A stretch of 64,000 nt of DNA. Origin: Physcomitrium patens. Its lineage: Eukaryota > Streptophyta > Bryopsida > Funariales > Funariaceae. The stretch spans positions 12,247,556-12,311,555 of the forward strand of contig NC_037256.1 of the NCBI RefSeq assembly GCF_000002425.4, written 5' to 3'. The notes below the pieces were generated by a model. The model was not told the DNA's origin and searched no databases. It saw only the letters and a program-made list of their open reading frames with translations. Position numbers and translations under genes: made by a program. Shown piece by piece: positions 38,701 to 51,600 of the stretch. Numbering within the stretch: position 1 is the first letter of the stretch; every line of letters starts with the position of its first letter.

Positions 38701-41700
38701 AGCAATGGTTTAGGCATGCTGGACTACTTACTGAAGAAGTCTTGATTCCTGATGATACATTGAGCTAGTCCTTAATATTGCCCTCTTGGAAGTCATGCTA
38801 ATGTTAATGTTTCCGGTTGAGTGTCAGGGTTAAAAGCATTTTCGCCCTCGTGGAGGCTATCAAACCTGATGAACATTTGAATGACATATTTCGTTTCAAT
38901 AAGCTTACGAAATTGCTGGATAAAGTTGCAAATCTGACGGGTGTTCTGGTAAACGGCACATTCAGTTTTGCGATTGATGGATTGATGTTTCTCTAACGCA
39001 TCATGCTATAATGAATGCGGGCAGTTTTAGTACCTGATCGTGAGGATTATTCTTGCGTGATAAATTTTCTTCGCCTGGTCCCTGTGTAACAGATCAATGA
39101 GGCTGCGAATGAGGTTTTTACAGTTGCTGCAGTTCGGGAAAAATTACTAGATCTTTATGACATGGTGACAAGGGACTTTGTGAGGTTTGAATCCAAATTA
39201 GTTTCACTCTTCGTTCTGTTCTTCCATAAGCTATTTTGAATCGTAGGTGACTCATACATTTTTTCTGATAGCAAGCTGATCCTGTCATGGTTTGGGAATA
39301 GGGAGGAAACTAACGTTTCAGTGGATCAACAACTATTTTCAGAGTTTTCTCTCCCAACTCATGAATTCGTACGTTTCTTTCAACTTTCGCCTGTGAACTA
39401 TATGTGTCATTTACTGTAACGTTCGGCTCTCTGTGGCGCATACTTTCTTGCACTCGAATTCTACTGCCTCGTATTCTGGAAAGGTCATTTTGAAGCCCAG
39501 TAGTCCCTGCTTGCTTTGGAGTTTAGGACGCAACCAATTAGAATAAACTACAGGTATCATTCCCTGGCTCACGTCAAGTTGGTTTCACCATATTGACCAT
39601 GGTTTGGCTTGATTGTTTTGATGTACAGATTTCACAAGTTCGTAGACTGAACAGTATTTTGACAAGTAAGGAATCAGCCTCAGAAGTTCCAGTGAATGAA
39701 GAGGCTCGCAGACGCTTGGAGTTCTTTAGCAACTCTTTGTTTATGACAATGCCCAAATCACCTCCTGTCCGTAAAATGTTTTCTTTCAGGTCAGTTCTTC
39801 GGTTTTCCACTTTGTTCCAATCGTTGTTTAAAAATATGAATGGAACAGGTATTTTTATTTGTGGGAGGTTCTCTCATGTATTGCATGTTGCTCTTTTTAA
39901 AATGAATGGATGTATTTTTTCCTACTGCTCAAAACGACATGTGCTATCAGTCCTCTAGTCAAACTAACGAAATCTGTCTTTTCGGATGGTTGTTCAGTGT
40001 GTTCACGCCGTACTACTCAGAGGATGTGATTTACAGTATCGAAAAGCTAACTAAACCAAACGATGATGGTATCTCCATAATATATTATCTGAGTACTATT
40101 GTTCCAGGTTTGTGTTATTCTCTGGTCCCAGATTATCCCATGTTTTTGCAGGACTTTACCCTTGGTGTGTAATATTTTTGAAGAATGTTCGCGTTGGCAT
40201 CATTTTGCGGGCGATTTAATTTATTGCTTTCAAATTTAACAGAATAGCCTTGTTTAGTTTAGTTAAGTTTGTGTTCTTGCTATCGTCATGTTTTGTAGAT
40301 GAATGGAAAAACTTTCTGGAGAGACAATTCCCAAATGACCTTGAAGCTCGGAGGATTTTTGCGAAGACAGTCCTCCCTAAGAAGGATTATAAGAAGGAGA
40401 AGGAAAAATCGAGAAGCCTGGACGATCTGGTGGATGAGGACAAGAACCAGCTACGTCTTTGGGCTTCATATCGAGGACAGACTCTTGCGAGGACAGGTGA
40501 GTGCAGTATCCGCTGTGTTGGTTTCATCTGTATCTCAATGAATTTGAATATCAAGATAGGATAATACGTGTCAAGAATCCGGGAAGAATCGATTGGGTCC
40601 CTTCACTGGAATTTTCAAAACATTTTTATTCTTTTTGTCTCTTCCGTGTAAGGTATTTAGCTTTCTTGGCTCCCATCTTCGTATAGGTTGGCGATTCTGA
40701 AATCTGTGACCGATTTCGAACCCTTCACATTGACCATTCTTTCATGCATTGCAGTTCGTGGGATGATGTACTATAAAAAGGCTCTTATATTACAAGCAGA
40801 ACAGGAGTCCACTTATGGATCAGGTAACTGCCTTGGGGTTGTCGAATGGTTACTCAGTAAGATTGTACTGGATAGCCATTCTATCATCATATTTCGTTAT
40901 TGTACCCAACACTCTGTCCTCCATTTATACGTTTGTTGCGGATTGAAGCAGAGGATTTAGAACAAGGACTTCATCATTCAACACCTAGTTCTCCATCAGA
41001 TTCAGGTGTCGTAACTGCTCGAGCTCAGGCGGAGTTGAAGTTTCTTTATGTTGTTAGTGCTCAACTTTACGGGGAACAAAAGCAGTCTACCAATCCTGAA
41101 GATCGGCAAAGAGCTACAGATATTAAGTGGTTGATGAAAGAGTGTGTTCACTTCCAATGTTCTAAATTTATGTTTTTGATGCACGATTATTATGTTTTTG
41201 AATGATCATTTCTTACTTGTAAATTTCTAAAGGATACCTTATAGATGTTTTGAGATGTTATTTTATTGTAATCCTTGTGACCTTTATTAGATGATTTTCC
41301 TCTTTCCGTTGGAAGTTTCATCTCGGCCTCCATCGCAAGCTGAATTTTTCTTTGCATCAATATTTTGGCAGATATGATTCTTTAAGAATTTCCTACATTC
41401 ACAAGGCCAAGGTGACGAAGCGGGACAAGACGAAAGTTTACGAATACTATTCTAAACTCATGAAAGGATTGCCGGATGGGAATGATCAGGTGCTGATTCT
41501 AAGAATGCTGGTCTTAAGAATTTCTAATGCTTTCAGCTGCTTCCATCTAATTATTGTACGTCTAGAGGTTATGTACTGCATAAGACATCATGAAGCCTCG
41601 AGATACTAAGTCGTTTGAGAATGTCAGCCATTTTTGACCGATTGGACATATTTTGATCAAACTCACCTTCGAAACGCCAGCATCACACTGGAATGAAACC

Positions 41701-42333
41701 GTATTAAAATACACGTTAGTCTTCCATGCTTGACATATGTTTGTTTGACATGTGTGCATGCACAAATGAAGCTAAGAATGCTTATTTTGTACAGTGTCAA
41801 ATGAAACCCCACAATGGTGAAAAGTGTAGTATCACTCGTACTGGCGTGTCCGTAGTTTCTTTTATCTTGCAGTAGACTTCTTACTGACATAATGTCTCAG
41901 GGAAGTCCATAATGGAAAACTCAAAAAGTTGACGAGTTAAAGTTACAAAAATCCGGTCGGAGCATGTTCACAAGTTGGCAACTTACTTCGCCTTAATTTG
42001 TACTAAATAATTAAGTGTTTTGTTTTAGATTTTTCATCATGATCTTTCCGTTCTAATGAATGTAGGAGATAAAACAAAAGTTAAGCCTCATCTGCCAGCA
42101 GAGACCCACCGTGACGTCGAAATGTGCAATAGGTATAGGTCAACTCCGAAATTCTGTTGATTTGTTACTATCTGCAGGAAATCTACTCCATAAAATTGCC
42201 TGGAGAAGTTATTCTGGGAGAGGGCAAGCCTGAAAACCAAAACCATGCAATTGTATTTACTCGTGGAGAGGCCATTCAAACTATTGACATGAACCAGGTA
42301 CATCCCTCTCTCTCTAGCTCTCTCTCTCTCTCG

Positions 42334-42372
<39 letters not shown>

Positions 42373-45300
42373 TTAGTTCCTTTGTGACAAACTTGGGGTG
42401 GCGATTTGTTCGAACACCTGCACAGTAGTTACACAGTTTTTCGTTGATGAGAAGTGTCATCATATTTCGGAGCACGTTGCATTGACGCAGGAGCACTACT
42501 TAGAAGAAACTTTTAAGATGAGGAACCTCCTAGAAGAATTTGAAATCCAATATGGGGGTCGGTTTCCTACCATTCTTGGTGTTCGTGAGCATGTTTTCAC
42601 TGGAAGGTAGACTTATTTTCAGCATCTTACCTTTCATTAGCTTTAATCTGAAAGTTATGCATTGTTAAGCACTGTTGAAGGACAGAATATCAATCTATCC
42701 ACTCTTACCCAATCGATCATCTTACGGAGAGCTTCCAAAAATTCATCCTCTGGAGGTCATTTCTGAGCCCTCCCTAACCATCTCTCTGGTTGCAGTGTTT
42801 CTTCTTTGGCGTGGTTCATGTCACTGCAGGAGCGGAGCTTCGTTACTTTGGGACAACGGGTTCTTGCAAAACCACTCAAGTTAGTATTTTTTGAATCTTA
42901 GATACACTGCGTTAATTTTGTGCTTAATATTCGCATGGAATCTTCATCCGTTGGAATCTCTTGGATGCAAGTTCTTGTGAGCGTACACGATGAATTTTTT
43001 TACTCCGTTTCTCTTTCTGTAGCTGCTGTTCAGTTCTCATGCCTATCCACAAAATCGGGGAATTCCGATTTGTTTCTATTATCTGGAAACCAATAGTTCC
43101 CTTTCGACTATTTAGTTAGCAATTTACTGTGTGTTTTACAGAGTGAGAATGCACTATGGGCATCCAGATGTCTTTGACCGCATTTTCCACATCACAAGGG
43201 GAGGCATTAGCAAGTCATCCAAGCAGATCAATCTTAGTGAAGACATTTTTGCAGGTTTAATAAATCACTTGACATGACGATCTTTTGGCTAGGATTTTAT
43301 GCTTGTTGCAGAGTATGGGAAAACTACAGATAATGAAATTTGTTACGCATTTCCATGTTTGGCATGGGTTGAGAGTCCTCCCTCTATGGCATACTTTACG
43401 TTGTCTGTGTCTGTCATCGATAGCATGTTTTCTAGTTTATAATGATAAACTTTCTCACTTCTTTTGCAGGGTTCAATTCCACTTTACGACTAGGGAATAT
43501 TACTCATCATGAATATATTCAGGTCGCACGCATTCATACACGCATCGGACGCCTTTGGTGATTAATCCAATCTGTAGTAGTTATGTTTTGAAATGAGCAC
43601 TTCAATTTACAATTGTTGATTTGGTTCTGTGTATTTTCAGTGTGGCAAAGGGCGAGATGTGGGATTGAATCAAATTGCGGCATTTGAAGGGAAAGTAGCT
43701 TCTGGAAATGGGGAGCAAACCCTTAGTCGTGATATTTATCGGTTGGGCCATCTATTTGACTTCTTTCGAATGATGTCTTTCTTCTTTACTACAGTCGGTT
43801 ACTACTTCACGACTATGGTACGTTCTGCACTATCTATTGTCAGTTTAATTTTAGAAGTTCGAGGTGAATGTAAGCAGATTATGCTTGTTTTTCCTATATT
43901 TCTTCCTTTTATTGATTTTGTCTTATGTTGTTTGAATCTATGTATGTTTCAGTAAGAATTTTGTCATCTTTGTTTCACTTGGTTTCTGGCAGTTGACTGT
44001 CTTGACCGTATATGTGTTCCTTTACGGCAAGGTATACCTGGTATGTTCTATCATATGACAACTTCATCATCTTTTGAACTCAGATTTGTTTTACCATATG
44101 ATTGCTTAACTTTTTTTCATATTTATTCAATTCATATATAAAATTGTCCTTCTGTTTTTTCTTTCCTGTACTGGAATATATATCCCTTGTGTACCTATCT
44201 ATACATTGTCTATACGTTGCTGTGTCTAGTGCATCTAGTTATCGAGCTTTAGATATATGGTCTGCTGTTATTCAAGTCCCTTAACTTCACAAATGGAAGA
44301 AACCTTTTACAAGTTACCAAAATAGCTCCACAAAGACGTACCACATAGCGTGGATAACTCATATGATCTGTATCTCGCCAGTGTCAAATTTGAAAACTTT
44401 GGACATTTCCTGATTTTGATTTTCGGGAACAGGCACTATCTGGAGTGGACGCACAACTCAAAATTAAAGGTCTTGCCTCTAATGTGGCATTACAATCAGC
44501 ACTTGATACACAATTTTTATTGCAAATTGGTGTTTTCACTGCTGTACCGATGATCATGAATTTCATTCTGGAGGAGGGACTATTGCGGGTAATAAATACA
44601 TCCAACTGTGTTGTCAACCAGAAGCTTGACTCTAATTTCCGAAACTCATTACGCCTCGTATATCTTTCGTTGAACTAGATCAGGGCAGCAAATCACAAAA
44701 ACATGGCTACCTGGAAACCTAGCGGTCAAGTATATCTTAATAATGTGTAGCTATTCATCATGACTTGCTAGTGTGTTGCTGTTGTAAGACTTCACCCCTT
44801 TGCCTAGTTGTGTCAATTGTACCTTTTCCTTTTATTGCCATTAGCTCTCATTCTGTATTACACACTGTTATTTATTCTTTCTGACATTTCGAACCACTGG
44901 GATTGCAGGCAATTACAAGTTTTTTCACAATGCAGTTTCAATTGAGTTCAGTCTTCTTCACCTTTTCGCTTGGGACAAGAACACACTATTTCGGCCGCAC
45001 CATTCTCCACGGAGGTGCCAAGGTTTACTGTCTTCGCCTTTCTCTCCAAGAACTGCATTTGTTTAGAAAGTTTGCAATCGAAATACCAAATGAGACATTC
45101 AAGAAGTTATGATGTGGAAACTTTTGCTACCAGAGATTGAGTTCTCTCGTATTCTACAGTACTGCTGCTAAACTAAATCAGAAATTATAGTTGGTGCATG
45201 TCCATAGGTTATTTAAATTTTTGATACAAGCTTTGACGTGTTCATTGCTCGACATTACTCGACAGATTTCCAGAGTGTCACTTAGCGAACAAGTCGCTTT

Positions 45301-47132
45301 CTATTTGTCAAGGCATACTATACCTGTATTTATGGATGGATCCTGATTCTTAATATTAGTTGACTGTTATTTCACGCAGTATGCAAGCACTGGACGAGGA
45401 TTCGTTATCGAACATATCAAATATGCTGAAAATTATCGAAATTACTCCAGAACCCATTTTGTGAAAGCGTAAGTTAACTCTTGACCACAGTGTTCCCGCA
45501 TGCGTATAGTTATTTTGATCAATGTATTAGACCACACAAGTTATATTCCATCCTCAAGAGTGGAAATGCCTCCGGTTCACAACTTTCTCCTCGGTGTAGG
45601 TTGGAGATTATGCTGCTGCTTATTGTGTACCTGATATACGGAGCTCCAGAACGGACAACTTTCACCTACATCTTACTTACATTTAGCAGTTGGTTTCTTG
45701 CCGTCGCATGGCTATGGGCTCCTTACATATTTAATCCCTCGGGATTCGAGTGGCAAAAGTGAGTACCACGCAATTCTTCACCTTAACTCAGATATCCTGG
45801 TTCTCTTACTGTCATGCCTGGTACTTTCTTCCTCTATATCAACTTCTCATTCATAATTCTGTCACCTACACACAGGACTGTGAAAGACTTCGAAAATTGG
45901 ACAAACTGGATGTTCCAACAAGAAGGCCAGGATGAAAAGGATGATAAATGCTGGGAAGTCTGGTGGAAGGGCCAAATATCACACATTCGAACGCTCCGGG
46001 GGCGATTTTGGGAGATAGCACTCAGCTTGCGGTTTTTCATGGTCCAGTACGGTGTTGCGTATTCTCTTAATGTCGCTGGCCATGACAAGAGTTTCCGGGT
46101 TAGTAGTCTGCCCTCTGCGCTTATTTCCACATTGTTAAGAACCATGTCTGCATTCGAGGATATTTGTTAGCACGACGACTATTGCTCCCTGTTCTAAATC
46201 ATCTGGCCACAATGCATGAGTTACTTGCCATGACATGTGTCATTTCCACAAGCGCCAAACACTAACATAGTTCTATCTTTGTCACTGTGATTTTATTCGG
46301 TTATGATTGTGACATGCAGGTGTATGGGTTCTCCTGGTGTGTGCTAGTGCTTATAGTGGTGTTATTCAAGGTGAGCAGCATTAACTGGCCGCTGTTTCGA
46401 ATCCACTTTTACTTGTTAATCTTCCTTTCCAAAGTTATGTGTAGGAAGTCGGAGCTGTTTGGATTTGATTGTACATTTTCTGTTAAATTCATTTTTACTT
46501 CGGTATTTGGTGTGAAGGTGTTTTCCTTGAGCAAGAAATCTTTGGCGAATTTCCAGCTCATAGTACGAATCCTTCAATTAGTTGTGTTCTGCGGCGTCAT
46601 CTGCGGCTTGATTTTCACTGTAGCTTTCACAAGTCTTACGATCGGCGACGTGTTTGCAAGTGTGTTATCACTTATCCCCACGGGTTGGGGCCTTCTATCT
46701 GTGAGAATCTCCTCACTCTTACCGAGGCTGTTTTCCGCACTTTTTTTAGTATTTTTTGTTGTTTTAACATCTAGAGCTGTATTCTCATCTACTAAGGTCT
46801 CAGAAAGATCGAGATTCAAATATAGAGATCTTATTGAAACCGCTTGTATCTTCTTTGAATGGCAACAGATCGCAATTGCATTAAAGCCAGTGATGAAAAA
46901 ACTGCGCTTGTGGAAGTTCGTTCTAGCTATAGCAAGACTGTACGACGTATTCATTGGAGCAATTGTGTTCATTCCCATAGCCTTTCTATCCTGGTTCCCA
47001 TTCGTCTCCACCTTCCAGACTCGTCTTGTCTTCAACCAGGCGTTCAGTAGAGGACTAGAGATATCAACCCTGCTGGCTGGAGGCAACCCTGACGTTGCCG
47101 GAAATCAATCCCAGCATTCAAAAACTAGGTAA
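29701..47132 (+). CDS. Callose synthase, GSL8/GSL10 (CalS9/10) type
   Basis: Plasma-membrane 1,3-beta-glucan synthase using UDP-glucose. 48 exons: 29701-29938, 30397-30494, 30660-30799, 31300-31414, 31776-31886, 32117-32245, 32517-32579(or 32585), 32756-32850, 33200-33323, 33489-33608, 33959-34129, 34285-34458, 34760-34862, 35320-35443, 35634-35823, 35946-35998, 36240-36300, 36412-36493, 36673-36722, 37003-37089, 37417-37505, 37638-37751, 37930-38032, 38212-38378, 38828-38948, 39093-39184, 39272-39368, 39629-39789, 39998-40107, 40299-40496, 40755-40823, 40952-41141, 41372-41489, 42178-42297, 42491-42606, 42796-42879, 43142-43254, 43470-43522, 43641-43817, 43993-44040, 44433-44588, 44909-45022, 45380-45468, 45600-45758, 45876-46098, 46320-46370, 46518-46700, 46869-47132. 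Every junction keeps frame; total about 1,968 residues, normal for the family. Order: Vta1-like N-terminus (about 30-190), FKS1 domain (about 330-450, LLIWGEAANVRFLPE), N-terminal membrane helices (about 500-730), cytosolic glucan-synthase core (about 1,040-1,540; RGQTLART, GEGKPENQNHAIVFTRG, GKGRDVGLNQI), C-terminal helices. The GVLQFKTG motif and HSSWRNYDDFNEYFW favour the GSL8/GSL10 clade, which acts at cell plates and plasmodesmata. Confidence 0.95.
42305..42370. repeat. Compound (CT)n-(TA)n microsatellite in a callose synthase intron
   Basis: A CT run with small interruptions is followed by about 32 bp of TA, inside the intron 42298-42490. Confidence 0.95.
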
Positions 47133-48647
47133 CGTTATCAATTTTGTATAGGTAGTGAATTATTACTGCCTCAGTTAGCATTCTAAATCTATTGAAATTA
47201 GTGTATTTGTTAGGCGGTTACTCTTCAAACTTTGGTGGTAGCATCTTTTTGCAAAATACCTAATGTACAGTTCTGTATGGAACTGAACATGTACTTTAAA
47301 ATGTAATGTTGATGAGAAGAGTTTGGAGTACTCGTGAACATTCTATAGTATCGATTTTAGCCACAATATGAACCAATGTTGACACAATCGGTGAACTTAG
47401 TGATCAATCCTTTTTGACATTAATACCCTTAAACCAGTTCTGAGTTCTCTTGGGTTTAAAGCATGGGCTCCTATGGATGTTCAAAGTTGTGGGTCTTAAC
47501 CAAGTCAAGTAAAATGGTTCCTTAGACAATTGGGTTTTTCTATATTATAAATGAATTCGTGACAATTGCTTTTTTTTTTCCAATTGACAACTGATAAATC
47601 CATGAGGATTGCTTTTCTTTAGAGCCCATGGATGAATTCTTTTGTTAGCACAACATGTTGTAGGATCAGCAACGAATTTAAAAGGGAGATCTTAGAGCAA
47701 CAGAAACAAGGTTTTTCTATCTGTTATGTTGTAGATAAATATATTAAGAAAAGATTTACATCTTGCACATATACATGTGGATGGTAAAACTTCTATTAAT
47801 CCTCAAATATGGCTATTTTTGAACATGTAACTCAAAACAATGGTTTCAAACAAAACAAATCACCTCTACCATATGTAGATTATTTATTAATATTTAATAC
47901 TTCACAACAAAACATTAAAAAATCAAACAACCTCAAGCATTTTAAAATCCTACTATACATCCTAATTTATAACAACTTCCAATTTATAGTAGTAGATTAT
48001 AGAAATCAAAAAGCATTAGCAATGTTCTAGTTTTTTATTACAAAACCTATATATGAATATAAGAAAAAAAGAATTAAAAATACATGTTACTAAAAAAAAA
48101 AGTTTAAGTAATTAAAATTCTTTAAATTATAATCTATATTTAAAAAATTAACACATAAGGATTATCACATTTGAAAAATTATCACAACTAGGATTTTGAT
48201 ATCAACTAAAAGCTACATTATAGTTCGGACTTCATACAAAGTGTGAAACAATGCAACCTACTCCAAGCACGTTTTGAAACAAATTACAGGCAAATATCAA
48301 CAGGACAGCACTCCGATGTGATTCTTTGTTATTGGGCACCTGCTCCAAGAGTTGGTGCCAAACATGAATCAGTATCCGAAGAATTGAGGGTAGGAAACAG
48401 TCCAAGTGAACAAGTGAACTATAGAGGCTTGTGCGCAGCACCATGACCTTGCGGTTATAGCGGGACATTGTAGACTAATATGTTTCATTTCGCACGTTCC
48501 TAATTTGGCTTTCAGTTGCGAAATCCTAGTCTACAATGCAAGGATTAACTCGCTAAACTTTCTTCAGTGAGACTCTTCACATACTCGCAAGACCGTTTAC
48601 TCTTGACGCGCTGCCACTGGCTTCACCTAGACAAAAACCCTCTTTTG
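47133..48647. other. Spacer between two convergent genes
   Basis: Holds the 3' untranslated ends of the callose synthase (+) and the ARABIDILLO-like gene (-). The middle (about 47,740-48,240) is AT-rich with no gene or recognisable transposon. Confidence 0.6.
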
Positions 48648-51600
48648 TTATAATAGTGCCACCACTGCGTTGCTCTCCGCTTGATGATGCTCGAGGTTAC
48701 GAAGAACGATTCGGGCAAACACTTTAGCCTGCATTGCCGCAGTTGCTGCTGCAGCCACAGTCCGCAGCACTCGACTTGCACCGGTCTTCTGCAGAAGATC
48801 TGCATGGTGCATCGCATGCCTACCTCCAGGCATAGTAAACTGTTCCACACACCCACACCCTACGGGTCAGTAAACCTAAGTCGAAAGGTACCTTAAACCT
48901 CAGTCCAACACTCCCCGTAACAAAACGAACCTAAAAATGATACAACCACCCCATCGCTCCGTCAACTCTGTCCTGTCGATCAGCACCAGTGATTACCTGC
49001 AGAAGAGCAAACGCAGCACATGTTCGGAGAACTGCAGAACCATTCCTCAACATGGCCACAAACCGTCCAAGCTCCGCTCCACTGCAACCAACCACGCCGA
49101 ACTCTCAAATTTTGTCCACGTCCAATGCATTGGGAACCACTGCTGTCGTTACCCACTGTCCAAGCCTCAACTTCCCTATCAACTACATGAACCCAATACT
49201 CAAAACTTGCCAATGCCCATGTCATACAAGACGGGCTTAAATTGCTTCCACTCAGCAAAAGAAAACAGCTATCCCACTCAATCTCATTGCTCCGACTTCA
49301 ATGGATGTGCATCTTCCCATCCCCACACACACACCCCTTACCTGCATCTGAGAAGTCCAGCTTCTTGGATCCTGGCGGTCTCCGCAACTTGGTTCAGGGT
49401 GGCAGGAGCCCACGATGACGCAGCAGCTGTCAGAGCTTGTTGATCACAGAAAGTTAGCACAAACGCATCAATGCTTCGCAACGCCAATTTCCGAATCGCT
49501 TCCAGGTTCACTGTCCTGCCATGGTTCTCTCCGCTCGATACTCTGACAGCAACCTCATCCATCCTGCACCAGCGGAGCCCAAATGTGACGCTAGTCTACA
49601 ACACGTCTATCTCGCAGCATTTACCCACACTCCTCTGCCGGACAACTCTATCGCTACACAGGCCGCCTCAGGACTTTCGAACAAGTCGTGCACCGCTGCA
49701 CAAAACGCCTAATTAACTACCTCAACTATCGAAACATATCCGAATGAGCTCCTGTTATGCAACAAAACTTCATCGTCCATTGCTGGGCACCGTCACCATC
49801 ACCGGACCTAGTTATTTCCCAAACGAAAACACTCGACTACACTGCTCCACCACACCGCACACACCCTGACCACATCAAGACGCTTTCCGCGGACTTCCAC
49901 CCACCCATTCCACACAATTCCACCAAGTTCGGCAACATCTAGCTCATACAGGCAGATATGAGTGCTATACCTGCCATCGAACATGTACGCGAGGGCCAGA
50001 GCTGCCATAAAACGTGCCATTTTAGATCTTGACGACGAGCACAAATGTACAAGCGCAGGGACTCCTTCTTCCGCCATGCGCAACGCGTTACCGGGATTGA
50101 AAGCCAGATTCCACAACGCGCCCACCGCTGTCTCATGTACGTCCTGCAATTGCGTCAATCCCATTCCAAACCAACACTCAATACGCATTCATTGCTGAGC
50201 CAACGGGCCAACACCGTCCAGACTGCACCATGGTACAAAAAGCTATTTCACGAACAGCTCCATGCACAGCTATTCCTCACACCTCAACAGCACACCATCT
50301 GCCCTACATACTGTTTAATGTATGTTCTGACCTCCGCATACTAGAAAGCATCCCAACGAAGCACCAGCCCTTGAGCTCGACATATTCGTAATCAGTTTCA
50401 TCCACAACCTCCAACTGCTGAGACTTACAAGCTACCATATATACTCCGCTGACCAGAATATCACATGCCTCATGCTGCAAAACCATGCGCCAAATCCAGC
50501 ACCTCACCTCAGAGTTCGAGTGTGCCAGAGTGATCAGCGGGGCAACTCCACCTTCACGACCGATAGCAATGCTGAGCCAAAACACACATTCACAGCACGC
50601 ACTTCAGTGATATCATCTCCGCAGGCTGCAAACCGATCCATAAAACCCCAACCTCCACACAAGTACATATCATCGACTTCAGCACCCACAGATGAAGACC
50701 TGCACCCTTCAACAAACACCCAAGGCTTCCGCGAAGAACACAGCTTCCCATCACGAAAAACGTTCTCACCTGTTGGCTTCAGAAACAGATAGACCCCACA
50801 ATGCACCAGCAGCCCTCTCCTGCAGACCTTGAGATCCGCTGCTACAATCTTGAGCTAAAGCAACCTACACAACCACCACAGGTTCGTCATGCATTCTGTG
50901 CCAACATTCCTCTGCTGGATCCCCACAGTATTGTGGGTAGTCTACCTCTGACAACGACATGTGCAATTTACTCCCAACCTGAAAAAAGGTGAAAGTCATC
51001 CCCATGTCGTCCTCAACCTGATATAATCATGACCACATCCCAATGGTACACATCACAACCAGACGATTTCCAGGGGTCATTCACCACCACAACTAATTTA
51101 GCGTCTGCATTACGGGAGCAATTTTTCATTTTCAACTCCTGTTCCACTGCACCCTTGTACTGCACTGTCACGTGACCCACCACGGAACCGAACGACAACA
51201 CTGACTCCTCCATCTCTTGCTGCAGTCAAGACTCGTGTCAACTCTGACTCACCAGTGCCTCCACGCCACCAGCTGCTGCAATAGCTTCTCGGTTTCTATC
51301 ATCAAAAGACAGATTCCACAGTGCTCCAGCTGCTTCTTGTCTGCACATGTGAAAGCCGATACCAAAATACTGTCAGGTAAGTCACCGAGTTTGGACCTTA
51401 TCCAATCTCATTGACCAACCAATTTCAATGCCGCACACTCGCCTCAGAGATCACACGTACCTAACGCCTTCATGGTTAGACCCAGTCAGGCGCACGAGAG
51501 CTTCAAGTGCGCCTGCCTCCCGCCCCACAGCAGCATTATTACCGTTGCTGTCTCCATGAGTGGCGAGATTGGCCAAGGCGCGCGCTGCCTGCAAACAATC

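Noticed and set aside
46574-47086. 170-codon minus-strand open frame
   Set aside because: Antisense to the last callose synthase exons; no family resemblance.
48937-49443. 168-codon plus-strand open frame
   Set aside because: Antisense to ARABIDILLO exons 10-11 and introns; no motif.
50989-51213. 66-codon minus-strand open frame between ARABIDILLO exons 6 and 7
   Set aside because: Exon 6 ends GGVEAL and exon 7 begins VALAQ in matching phase, exactly as in the family, so this stretch is intron.
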